This document shows, piece after piece, positions 38,273-49,400 of a DNA stretch of 64,000 nucleotides; within the stretch, counting starts at the first letter, position 1, and each line of letters starts with the position of its first letter. A model generated the notes under the pieces. It searched no databases and was not told the origin of the DNA. It saw only the letters and a program-made list of their open reading frames with translations. The translations under genes were made by a program, and so were the position numbers. The stretch comes from Artemisia argyi (Eukaryota; Streptophyta; Magnoliopsida; Asterales; Asteraceae), in contig CM060708.1 in NCBI GenBank assembly GCA_030686995.1, positions 184,205,115 to 184,269,114 on the forward strand, in the 5' to 3' direction.

Positions 38273-38917
38273 AGTATCCAATTGGAGAGTAATAACTCCT
38301 CCTACTAGATATAATGCTGTGTGGTTTAAATGGGATTCAATTGGGAGGATGCTTATCATGTTGCTCGCGTATGCGACCTAATTGATGATAAAATTGGAGC
38401 GGGGGACACTTGCCATCCTGATGGTTGCCTTATGTGTGTTGGTTGCCTTGCGAATACATGTAGCTTATATGATAACTATAATTATTTGTCCAGCTATGTT
38501 TTATAGTCACAGTGATTTGGTTGCCTAGTGTGTATGAGTCTTAAACCTATGAATCTCACCAACATTATGTTGACGTTTTAAGCATCATTTTCAGGTGAGC
38601 ATTCTAAGGCCAAAGTTGAGAGCGGAAATTAGGTGAGATTTAGTTGCATTTGAGGAGACTTGACTTTATGTTTGGTTTTATTTATGGTTGAATTGGATTT
38701 TGATACTTTTATGTTTTCATTTGGTACTTTCATATCTATTGAAGATACCTTTTGGATTTTTGTTTTGGTTGTTTTGTTTTGGGGTATTGTTACAACACTT
38801 TGTGTTTGTACTTTACTCTATTTATGTGCATGTAGTTTTTCTCTATGTAGACACCAGGTGTTGTGATGATATCCATGAAGTTACACCCTCGAGTTTCCGC
38901 CGTGGCGAGGTGTGACA

Positions 38918-39386
38918 CAAGTGCAGGGTCGTCTAATTGATTTATGTTGTCATTTTGAGTATCATGGTTATTTTAGAGGTGTTGGTTGTATTTTTTTCAA
39001 TAGTCTTGTATAGAGTAATTTGTTGTTTGTTGTTTTCTTATAGTTTCCTTCTACATCACTTGTAAGCGGTTTTATTCCAGGATGGCTTAAATATGAGTGA
39101 GGGTATTTTTTTTTTCTTCCTATATTTAGGGTATGTTTTTTGCAGAGCTTTTTGGGGCGATGAGCAGTGAGCAATGAGTTTTTTATTTTTATTGTTCGTT
39201 TGACAAATGAGCGATAAACTTTTCTATTTTTTAAGAATGCTCATTTATTAATACTTCTTTAATGATTCTTTAATAAGCTATGAGCTGTGGCTACAGATCA
39301 CAGGTCACTGCTTACTGCTACTACTCAGTACTCACTACTACTTTTACCAAACATACCTTAATAAAAATATATGCCTTCTAAAAAAA
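38918..39386 (+). pseudogene. LINE 3' UTR and tail
   Basis: Continues the LINE after the solo LTR: non-coding T-rich 3' UTR, interrupted by the MITE at 39129-39357, then AATAAAAATATATGCCTTCT and a short A tail (to 39386). The sequence after the tail (GGGTATAATGTTGTG) resembles the one before the LINE start, as a target-site duplication. Confidence 0.7.
39129..39357. mobile_element. Tourist-like MITE in the LINE 3' UTR
   Basis: TIRs are GGGTATGTTTTTTGC and, in complement, GGTATGTTTGGTAAAAG. TTA flanks it at 39126-39128 and 39358-39360. The interior GAGCAGTGAGCAATGAG words identify the same family as the 9672-9891 copy. Confidence 0.82.
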
Positions 39387-39394
39387 GGGTATAA

Positions 39395-39561
39395 TGTTGT
39401 GAACAAGAATTGAGGGAATGAAAAGTATTCTTTAATTAATCTATAATGTCAGATACATAAGGTATATATAAGATAAACAGTATGGTAAAAATCCTAATAG
39501 CTAACTGGACCATAGGTCTCTTATTGGGTATATGGACATCCACTAATAATTATCCATAAAA
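39395..39561 (-). repeat. Short Ty1/copia LTR
   Basis: On the minus strand it follows a polypurine AAGAGGGAG, starts TTTTATGGATAATTATTAG (first TG lost) and ends TTGTTCACAACA. It contains a TATATATACC box. Length is about 167 bp, short for a copia LTR. Only the 3' LTR of the element was found. Confidence 0.6.
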
Positions 39562-41760
39562 CTCCCTCTTGGATGTCCATATTGTTAATATGCTTTAGAA
39601 ATGTTGCCTCATTAAAAACATTGTGAGGAAAACCCAGTGGGACAAAACCATGACTAAGGGAAAAAGAGTGCAGCGCATATTGTCTCCCTCTGATGATTAT
39701 ATCACTTGAGATCTTTGAGTCGAAGCATCCCAATGTTGTAACTTAGCTTCCTAAATGCTGAGATATGAAGTGCCTTGGTAAATAGTCACCAAATTGTCGC
39801 TTGAACAAACTTTTTTAAGTTAAGCAACGCATGCTGCATTATCTTCATTCAAAATTGTTGGTGCCTCCTTCCCAAAATTTCTAAATGGTTGGATGAACTA
39901 TCCGCGATTATTTGCTTAGCCGAATGCCATGAAATTTCACTGCCGTCACTCGTGAGTATGTATCCACTTTAAGACCGACCATTGTTAAGACCAAACATAT
40001 ATCCTGCATTAGTAAAACCAACTAAACTTGTTTTGATGGGTTAGTAAAATATAAACCCACATTTCTTGTACCTTAAAGATATCAAAACATTTACATTATT
40101 CAATTCCATTTATTTGTTTAATTTGATCAATTAGCATTCTGGAGAATTTTAAATCATAACACGTGATTTATGCATTCTATATTCCTTAAGGAATCTCAAC
40201 ATCAAACGAGCTCTTGTATTATTAGACGCATACTTATTTCTTATATTTCCAGACTTATACAACATAACCTAAATTATTGGATCCACCACTTGTATTCATG
40301 CATCTCCATGATCGTTTACAAGTCTTTGAGAAAATATATGTGTGCTATCACTTGTACCTTATGCATAATTTCATTTTATTTTCTCATAAAGACCAATGCA
40401 TATCCAATAATTCATATGTACGGACTTCAAGTCCCAGTAACCATGTCTCGTCACAAGAGACTTTAATATTTCATTAGCTCTTTGCGTCTTTACTTATTTT
40501 GGCCATTCATTTATACATCTGCACTTCCTGCAGGTAAGCTTCCATGATCCTCACCATGATTATAGCGCTATCTTATTTATTTACATAATCATTACCATAT
40601 CGACGTCGATTCGTTACTTTTTGATTTCACACTTTACTAGACATTGCATTATATCATCTATTGAGATCTCAATGTTTTTTACGTACCCAGGGTTTTTTCC
40701 AATTACTTTCATGTCTAGTGTCTCTTTAGGAGACTATTATGGGGTCTTTATTACCTCGATTTGACCATTTTCATTTTCTTGCTCCATTTTATCTAATCAT
40801 TCGAGGACTTTTATTTGGAAACGATTTGTCTATCACGCTGCAGTCGTGCCATAGACTTACTACCATTCATTTTTTGTACTTTTGGGACATACATTTTAAT
40901 TAGAACATTAGCAGCATTTATATTATCTAGTCACTTATTTTAGGTCACAAACATGCTGGCAATTACTAGATCTGGAATATAAATTGTCCCTTTAACGTAA
41001 AGTTCATATTCATTACCGTGAGGATCAACATTCATATCATAATTCATTCCATATCCATTGCTGCTCATTCTCTCCCCATGAATGAATTGTCCATTTCAAT
41101 ATCCCATTATTGTGTGTTGTGGTGGATTTACAAGAAACATATACCGCACATTTACAAAATTCTTATATAGGAAACATATGGTTCGTGACCAAAACCATGG
41201 AGTCATTATAAATTGTTGGCAAGATGCGAATTTATATGTTATAACATGCCCCATAATCTAAAAGTTTTGTTCTCACAATATTATTGGCTTTGCAATCAAT
41301 TGAAGACGTTTTATAAACGTTTCAACAAAAGTAATTTGCGTATGAACATGGGCTACTATTATGTTCAACACTTATTCCAATAATCGCCCAATACTTGGAA
41401 CTACTCACCACCATTCTCAAACATATAATTTCGAAAACCATGTTCGCATTTGATAACTCGAGCCATTAATCACGCTAACTTTAAGTTGCGTATTTGATGA
41501 TCATTTTGACGATGCATCGATTTTAAAACTCAAAATGATCCACATGGCGGATGCATAGGCCTACATACACCCCCTTTATTCTTTTCAAAACTCCATAGGA
41601 CAAAGTCCTTTAATTTGGTGGTGACAAATGGACAATTAACTTTCAACGAGAATAATCAAATCTATCTTTGAAGAAACTTATGGTTCCTCTATACATTCAC
41701 ATCATCATTGATCCGGGATGGTCTAACCGGTCAAGCCACTCAATAAAATAATCATGACTC
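39562..41760 (-). pseudogene. Ty1/copia polyprotein, heavily decayed
   Basis: The minus strand, read across many stops and frameshifts, gives in order: a GAG-pre-integrase trace (WLDRLDHPGSMMM, about 41714-41750), integrase traces (GPIHPPCG-like, about 41565; then ARVIKCEHGF and ISVEH-like, about 41330-41480), the linker before RT (SPKETLDMKVIG and NIEISIDDIM, about 40630-40735), and RNase H traces (GYILTSDGSEISWHSAKQI and NEDNAACVAQLKK-like, about 39820-39960). It ends with DLFTKAL-like and IGM-like tail traces next to the polypurine tract. Most of RT is unrecognisable. It is old and non-functional. Confidence 0.65.
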
Positions 41761-43152
41761 ATAAACTCTAGTTTATGACCACATGTGCTTAGATTGCACT
41801 TTCTATGTAAACATCAAATAACATGGAGATTTTAATACAACATCACATTTCTCCAATCAAAATCTTATAAGCTCTTTTATGGATTTCACATAGTTTATCA
41901 TAATATTACATTACCACTATAACATTATCAAATAATAAAGCATGATGTATACCACTAAAGTATGCCATTCATCAATTAATCAAGTATATCTCTCAAGCTA
42001 ATAAAATCTCGTGAAAATTAAGCCACACATATATATGAAACCGAATATCACAATATGAGCCCACTAGAATATCTGCGAATCTTAACAACAATATTGCAAA
42101 CTTCACGATAATCATTTATTTACTTATATTCTCTTTTATTCATTATATACGACACCTTAAACAAAAGTAATGCTCATATTTTTCTTTTACTACCATGTCA
42201 AGCAAGTCATACATACATCATTAATCAATTATCATAGTTTCTCGTAAGTAATGATGATGTATATTATTCATAGTATCGAACATATCTTACCAATTTTAGA
42301 GGTCATCATGCATGCATCTTGTAGGGTATCTCATTACATTTACTTTAATCATGCAATATGCCAATATCTCATATAAAAGTATATTATTTAACTCTATTTA
42401 TTTGTGTTAAAATAGCTTCATCATACTCAACTTGTTCATATCTTTTTATCTTTGATCTAGCTTAATTATTGTGTTAATTAACTCTTGAAATATATAGTGC
42501 TGCTAGAATATTAATGACATTATTATCAAGTTTAAACTGTACACTGCTAAAATATTAACGTCAAAACAATAGACAACAATCAAGTTCAAAAGACATGCAT
42601 AATGCTAGAGTATTAACATGCACTTTGTCAAAAGTCGTAATTTTGTTATTTAAGAGAGATGCTTTCTCTACACGGTAAAAACTATCACATGCACATATTT
42701 AAGACTCACTAGTTTCAAAAATTAACAAGACTTTTCTTATATAACCAAAACATGTGAACAAAGAAAGATAAAATTATAAAAATTAAACTAGGGTTATTTT
42801 TTCACATGAAAGTTTGTAGATCTCGTTGTTCTCTTCTCTAAATCCTTTATTTTCTCTTCGACTCCATCAATTAGTTTTATAGAACTAAACAACGTTCCTT
42901 TTATCAAAGCCATTTATTTTCATATCCACAATTATTTTCGTAGGATCATCATATCGATAGTGACGATAAACACAAGAGGTAACCCTAACAAATAGTATAA
43001 AGTAATTATACATAAGTTACATTCTCACTAATTGTTAATATACGAAGAAGATTACCAATGCTGAAACTTGTAATATTAATAGCTCGCAATAAATTAACCT
43101 ACTGTGTTATAGTATTAGCAAAAACAAATTGCTAAAGTGTGTGCCTTATATT

Positions 43153-43183
<31 letters not shown>

Positions 43184-43433
43184 CACGAATAAGTTAGCTA
43201 ATTAATCAAACTAATTGTTTTACAATTTCTTGATGGATCCAAATTAAAATAAAATTAACTAACACTTATATAGTCATCGACTCATCGTAGATGCAACATC
43301 AGTCCGATCATATTTATACTGCTATGCTCGATGAACTTCCTAGTATAAAAACTAACAACATATATTTGCATATGATAATAATAAATCTTTTGTGATCAAT
43401 AAGAGGAAACATGGATTAATAATATTAAGAGGT
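41761..43433. other. AT-rich stretch, possibly the rest of the copia element
   Basis: No domain could be read. It may hold the gag/protease part and 5' LTR of the copia remnant, but no copy of the LTR at 39395-39561 was found. An A24 tract lies near 43160. Confidence 0.4.
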
Positions 43434-43785
43434 GAGTTATTTTAGAAACTAAGTTTTTCTTGCAAACTGAGAGACAGATTCCCATCATCTATCTAGTTTG
43501 ATTTAATGGTGGGGATTAACCTAAGATTTAATAGGGCAACCTAAATCCATGTTTTTTTTCTTGTCTTTTTTATTTATTTAATTTTTTTTCTTTTTATGTC
43601 ATTTTTTACTATTCACGTATTTCATTTCTTTTCTTTTTCTTTTTTTTTCCAATTGACCTTTTTTTTTTCTTTTTTCATTTGTGCATTCTTTATTATTCAC
43701 GCTTTTTTGTTTTTTTTTTTCACCCTATTTTTTGTCTTTTTTTAATTCATTTTTTTTAAATTCACACGTTTTCTTTCACTTTCTT

Positions 43786-44200
43786 ACGTTTTCTTTTGTT
43801 TTCATACGTTTTTGTCGCTTTTCATACGTTTTCATCCGTTTTATTACGTTTTGACCGTCTTCGCCCGTTTTCATACATTTTCGCCAATTTTCATCCGTTT
43901 TCAAACGTTTTTGTCTGTTTTCTTCCGTTTTATAACATTTTTGTCCGTTTTCATAAATATTCGTCTGTTTTCTTGCGTTTTCATCCGTTTTCTTACGCTT
44001 TCGTCTGTTTTCATACGTTTTCTTACATTTTCGTTCGTTTTCGTTCATTTTCATCTGTTTTCTTTCATTTTCGTCAATTTTTCATACATTTTCGTCCTTT
44101 TCCATATGGGTTTTTACATTTTCATACGTTTTCATATGTTTTCATTCATTTTCGCCCATTTTAAAATGCTTTTGGTCATTTTCAGATGTTTTTCATACGT
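43786..44200. repeat. Exact 10-bp repeat array, left arm
   Basis: About 40 consecutive decamers of the type CGTTTTCATA / CGTTTTCGTC, with T4 at the same phase in nearly every unit and almost no indels until about 44080. Confidence 0.9.
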
Positions 44201-44204
44201 TTCT

Positions 44205-44810
44205 GAATATCATAAGAGATATTCTATGATATTCAGAATATCACAAGTGATATTCCGTGATATTCTGAATATCACAAGTGATTTTTTGAATATCACATGT
44301 GATATTCTTTGATTTTCTGAATATCACAAGTGATATTCTAAGTACCACAAATGATATTCTTAATATCATAAACGATATTCTGTGATATTCAGAGAATATC
44401 ACAAGTGATATTCTGAATATCACAAGTGATTTTCAACTAATGTTTTGTAAGTGAATATCAAAAGTGATATTCTGAATATCATAAGTGATTTTCTGAATAT
44501 CATAAGTGATTTTCAACTAATGTTTTGTAACATGAAAATCACAATTGATATTCAAAGAACCAAAAGAGATAGATATTCAGAAAATCACAAGTGATATTCA
44601 GAATATCACAAGTGATATTTAGAAAATCACAAGCGATAGTCTGAATATCAATTGTGATATTCAAAACATATGAAAAACGTAAGAAAATAGACAGAAAACA
44701 TAAGAAAATCACAAGTGATACTCAGAAAATCACAAGTGATATTCTGAAAATCACAAGTGATATTCAGAAATCACAAGTGATATTATGAATATCACTTGTA
44801 ATATTCAGAA
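44205..44810. repeat. Array of GAATATCAC-AA-GTGATATTC palindromes
   Basis: More than twenty degenerate copies of a 20-bp unit that is its own inverted repeat, spaced by a few bases and sometimes fused by CTG or CAG. It forms the loop region between the two decamer arms. Confidence 0.9.
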
Positions 44811-45215
44811 ACGTAAAAGAACAAATGAAAACGTAAGAAAATGGACGAATATGTATGAAAACAGACAAAAACATATGAAAGAGTAAAAGCACATATGAAA
44901 ATGGGCAAAAACAACAATGGATGAAAATAAAGGAAAATGGATGAAAATGCACAAAAACTTATGAAAATGAACGAAATCGGATGAAAACGTATGAAAATAG
45001 ACGAAAACGGGCAAAATGGATGAAAACGTATGAAAACAGACAAAAATGACTAAAAGCGTAAAAACACGTCTAAAAACGGACGAAAACGTATGAAAAATGG
45101 ATGAAAACGGACGAAAACATATTAAAACGAATGAAAACGTATGAAAAGAAACGAAAACATAAGAAAACAGGCGAAAACGTATGAAAACAGACGAAAACGT
45201 AAGAAATTGAAAAAA
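44811..45215. repeat. Exact 10-bp repeat array, right arm
   Basis: The inverted counterpart of 43786-44200, with decamers of the type TATGAAAACG / GACGAAAACG and A4 in constant phase. Confidence 0.9.
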
Positions 45216-45633
45216 AACGTGAATTTAAATAAAAAACGTGAATTTAAAAAAAATACACGTGAATTTTTTTTTTAAAAGAAAAAAAAAGAATTAAAAAACA
45301 TTTATTAAAAAAAGAAAAAGAAAGTGAAAATAGAAAGAAGAAAAAAAACATAAATGTAAAAAAGAAAGAAAAAAAAAAGTAAAACGAAAAAAAAGAAAAG
45401 AAAACGTTAATAGAATAAAAGGGAAGAAAAAAACTTGAATAAAAAAAAAAGAAAAGACAAAAGAAAAAAAGAAAAAAAATGAGTAAATCAGAAAGACAAA
45501 AAGACAACGAAAAAAACATGGACTTAGGTTGCATATTAAATTTTAGGTTAATCATCACATTTAGATCAAATTAGATGGATGGTGGGAATTTGTCCCTTAG
45601 TTTATAGAAAAAAACTTGATCCGCAAATGAACT

Positions 45634-45948
45634 TTTTTTTATTATATTGTTCACCACGTTCGAAGTTATTTTCTAAAACAATAGCTATAAAAGATTTGAA
45701 GACATACCTCAGAGAATCGAGAGTAAAGAAAAACAAAAGCGTGGACATATAAAAATAAAATAACACAATCATAGACGAATCATGTAATTGCTGACTAAAA
45801 CGATTATTGCAAAGACAATAGTTGACACCTATTTACTTTGTTTAAGTAACCTCAAATATTCGTAGGTTAATACTAATATTTTAAAGATCATTAAGTAAGC
45901 AAAGAGGTTAAAAAAAAATCTTGTAATTGTTTCAATTTATCTATGTTC
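45634..45948. other. Spacer, no gene seen
   Basis: AT-rich DNA between the foldback element and the retroposed sequence. Confidence 0.5.
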
Positions 45949-46625
45949 ACGTGACATTTTTTTCCTGTTTTTGGAACCCCCTCTCTCTCTAAAATAATTC
46001 CTCCAACCTCTCTCTAAATATCCACCAACCAAACTTCACCCTTATCTAAATAAATCCGGCGGTTAGTTTTGGCCGACCATCCAGACCTCTTTTGTACTTT
46101 CCCGTTCCATCAATAAAAATCCTTACCCACAGATCTGTCATCTCCCAACTGCCGCCGCTCGCTGCCGTCGTTCGCTGCCGCCACCGCTGTTCTTCTCAAA
46201 TAAGTTGTCTTCCGGTCTCCTCTGCTCAGATCTGTTGTGGTCCGTCATCGATGCCTTGATGCTGCCTTGGGTTTCGACTTTAGATCTGTTAGGTTTAGGT
46301 CTAGCTCCTTTAAGGATGCTTAGTTTTATCTTCTTTGTATGTTTTATGTACTTTATGTACTTTTGTCAAGCTACACCTTCATATGGTTGTGTCTACCACC
46401 CTTGTATGGTGATTCCCCCCACCATTGTATGGTGTTGATGTAGTGTGTCACAACTATTATGGTGTATGCCTTGTTTTGACTTAACTTGTTACCTTGTGTA
46501 TTTTGTTTGGCAAGTCGGTTTCGATTTTTCCCATTATGTTTGATGTAACTTGTTGTGTTCAAATTACTTTCATTTGTGAGAAGTGAAATTAAATTTATGT
46601 TAAAAAAAAAACGTGACATCTTTTT
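45949..46625 (+). mobile_element. Poly(A)-tailed retroposed sequence with target-site duplication
   Basis: A body of about 650 bp (45964-46610) ends in an A10 tail and lies between ACGTGACATTTTTTT (45949-45963) and ACGTGACATCTTTTT (46611-46625), a 15-bp duplication with one mismatch. The 5' part is CT- and GCC-rich (CTGCCGCCGCTCGCTGCCG), like a 5' UTR; the 3' part is T-rich. A 77-residue hydrophobic frame (46205-46438) is not convincing. It could be an internally deleted LINE, a SINE-like element, or a processed copy of a cellular transcript. Confidence 0.75.
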
Positions 46626-46832
46626 GTCTTCATTAAATGTAAGTCACTTATTATTTTAATGAGTACGAGAATGGCAGTGGTCCGCCGCGTTGCGGGCGGG
46701 CATGCTTTTCGGCCGAGGTGATTTTGCATAAATAAAGTCTTCCTGAAGTAAGCAATATATGGCCATTTCGAACTATTAAGTGGCCCATTCATTTTCACAA
46801 AATGAAAATTCGAATGTCAAACATTAAAATTA

Positions 46833-49400
46833 TTAACTTACAAATGAGTAGTAATTTAAAGCTACACAAATGTCCTGAAAAACTTCCAACCCACTGCCGT
46901 CGTGAACAACAAACATTTTTACCCATATCCAAGAGAGCTTCCTAGATCTACGGCTGATGGAAAAGACACAATCTATATTGAAATATATTTTATCTTCTGC
47001 TAGCTTAGCGATATTTATAAACTGAATTGGATCTACGACTGAGGCATCAGGATCTGCAAAATGGCAAACCGCAAGGTTCATAAGTACTTTATAATTTTAT
47101 TTTATTCAAATACACCCATAAGTACAGGTTGAGGATATAAAATGTGAACAGCACCCGCAACTATATACATTATCAAATGAAATACAAATTTACATTCTCC
47201 TAACTCTAAACATGCTATGACAGTGACTTTGTAAAATGGTATGACTACATAACGCAACTATACATTAAGGGGGAGTTTGCGACGACATTTTATTTGGATA
47301 AGTTATAAAGAATTTAGTCTAGCATAAATCTCAAGGCCTTTATACTAAAATTAGAACACAAAGCATACTTATTTGCACCTACGAAGGCTACCTTTTTGAG
47401 CTATCAGAATTCACTATTCAAAATCCAATATTTTGCATAATGACTGACCTCGTTGTTCCATCCTCGATTATTCCATAAGATGAAACAAAATGATGCGTTT
47501 TTCATCGAAGCTATCCTGAACCCCAAAAAAGCAATGCTCTATATTAATATAGTTGGCATTAGACAGCCAATTTGACCTATTCCACTTGTAGCTATATCTT
47601 TTTCGTTGGCCCATTTGAGATTTTTTTAGAAAAAGCAAACCAAATCGACCCATTAAAAAAAGGGTCATAACTGGAACGTCGGTAATGGAAGTTTAACACC
47701 CATAAGAATTAAGAGAAACATGGACTTACTATATCACATTAGAGCAAATTGAAAGCAATGGGTTGAAGTAAGTGTGTAAATGAGCATACCTAGAACAAAT
47801 AGAAGCACCAAATAAAAAGGTAACGGTTGCAAGTAGAACAAAATCGTCGTTTCCAGCTGGCTGAATGGTAAGAGCATCTAGACCTGATTGCAATAACAGT
47901 AGGTACAAAATATTAATAACAAATTAAGAATGCATATGTACCCAAATCCGTAGCTAATGGTAGTGGACCGTTAACTTGCTGATGTAATGATCATTTTAAG
48001 AATCACTTACCAGATCTCAGACGGGGTGTTTGGCTTTGCGCTATACAGTATAGTATGCAATAAGGTTGCTGAATATGAAAGTCTCGTTGGCATAAATGAG
48101 TGCCTGAAGGATTGTTGAGATAGACATTAACAAAACATGAATAAAACCAAACTACAAACTGATCACGAATCTTTGGTGCTACTGACATTTAAAATGAGGG
48201 AATGCACAGCAAGACTTACACGTGTGATGGTCTGAAACCGAAACTGCAATTTACATTCGAGCTGACCAAATGCACCATGGCCGCAATGTTTAAAAGCTAT
48301 ATAGAAGCATTACCTGGGAAACGATAATTAACTGCAAAGACGTCCTAGCGTCCTGCCACAAAAAATAAATAAATAAATAAATAAATAAATAAAAATATTA
48401 CCACCTAAAACTTAAGCTGTCATATTTTACCCTACAAATAATAGTGACACTAACAAAAACTTTAAATAAACATCTTTGAATGACACTTTAGTAAATATGT
48501 ATATGATGATTACTTCCATTCCAATTTTTAAAATGGCTTTAAGTATAGTGGTATAGATGGTAAAAGGAATTCTATCATATTCAAATTGCGTGAACTTATC
48601 CAATGTTTCGTTTTTCCTTATGCTGCTACCATTTCTTGTTATTGTTTCTAATTAATCTACAGTCGTGCAGCAATCAGTACCTTTCGATATTCTAACATGA
48701 GTGTGGTTTCAGTCGACACCACCTCGATGCACCTGCAGCAAGACACTATTTTCCCAAACACACACATGATAATTAGATAATTTCCCAAACATACCTTTCG
48801 ATAAGCAGTTTTTACAACAACCACACATGAATACATTCATGAGAAAGTTGTTGTTCTAATGTAGAAACCTAAAAATTGATAAGTCAATTGATCACAGAAG
48901 AAAGAATGTCCGCAAGTTCATTATAATCTCACACAAATTCTACATTCTCTATAGCAACTATCTAAACAGATTAAAAGGGGTGTTTGGCATTGCTCTTAAA
49001 GTTGTGAATAATCAGTTCTAGATTTATCTAGTGCAAACTTCATATCAACCACATGATTGAAACAGGTTATGTATGGTTGGCTGGCTCGGTGCACTATTGA
49101 CAATTGGGGATCAAAAAATACACTTTGAAGAGTTGTATGGGTATTTAATCCGGTGCTTGAGCCATTAAGACCAAACAAAACAAATATGGGTTCGCCACTA
49201 TTCAAATCATCTAAGTTTATGTTGTATCAATCCTGACAGGAAAAAAGATTATACCTTGTAAATGGCATATACGACATATACTGACATATATCACCACCTG
49301 AGTTTGCAAGCATGAGGCACATCACCAAGTATCACCACCTCTGCTACCTTTGTATTTTATGCTATTTTTCAGCAAAGGCTGCCGCCTTTGAGTTCTCAGC
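46833..49400 (-). pseudogene. Exon-like segments of an unidentified gene (minus strand)
   Basis: Several short segments bounded by AG acceptors and GT donors keep one open frame when read in order on the minus strand: 48681-48732 (CIEVVSTETTLMLEYRK), 48314-48352 (DARTSLQLIIVSQ), 48220-48243 (FRFQTITR), 48011-48068 (ending TPRLRSG) and 47790-47883 (LDALTIQPAGNDDFVLLA, then TFLFGASICS). The junction phases agree (0, 0, 0, 1). Weaker candidates lie upstream at 49300-49343 (EVVILGDVPHACKL) and downstream at 46940-47055 (ASVVDPIQFINIAKLAEDKI). The last of these does not join in phase. I do not recognise the protein. The Athila insertion at 49661 lies just upstream and may have cut the gene. Intronless alternatives look worse, but chance splice sites cannot be excluded. 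Confidence 0.35.

Larger units (their letters stand above)
35830..38917 (+). mobile_element. Tekay-like Ty3/gypsy solo LTR inside the LINE
   Basis: Starts TGTAACAACCG and ends GAGGTGTGACA. An exact 5-bp duplication CAAGT lies at 35825-35829 and 38918-38922. Length is 3088 bp, of which 562 bp is a nested Helitron. It shares conserved blocks with 16497-24119 in the same orientation (GAGGTGAGTTCATAG at 38060; CCTATGAATCTCAC followed by GTTTTAAGCAT at 38549-38594). No primer site, coding domain or partner LTR was found. Confidence 0.92.
43434..45633. mobile_element. Foldback element with phased arms and palindromic core
   Basis: The outer ends are inverted copies: AGTTATTTTAGAAACTAAG on the left against AGTTCATTTGCGGATCAAG in complement on the right. 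These continue through ATTCCCA(T/C)CATC(T/C)ATCTA and ATTAACCTAA(G/A)ATTTAAT. Next come T-rich (left) and A-rich (right) arms, then decamer arrays, then a core of GAATATCACAAGTGATATTC palindromes. Nothing is coding. The decamer words (CGTTTTCRTCC/T) resemble those inside the Mutator-type foldback at 16140-24611, suggesting a shared superfamily. A clean target duplication was not found. Confidence 0.8.

Noticed and set aside
43776..45043. Frames rich in RFHPFSYVF on both strands
   Set aside because: Read-through of the 10-bp array; the same pattern appears on both strands and in several frames.
46665..46715. Helitron end (GCCCGCCCGCAACGCGGCGG on the minus strand)
   Set aside because: The hairpin is imperfect and no CTRR end or TC start could be assigned.
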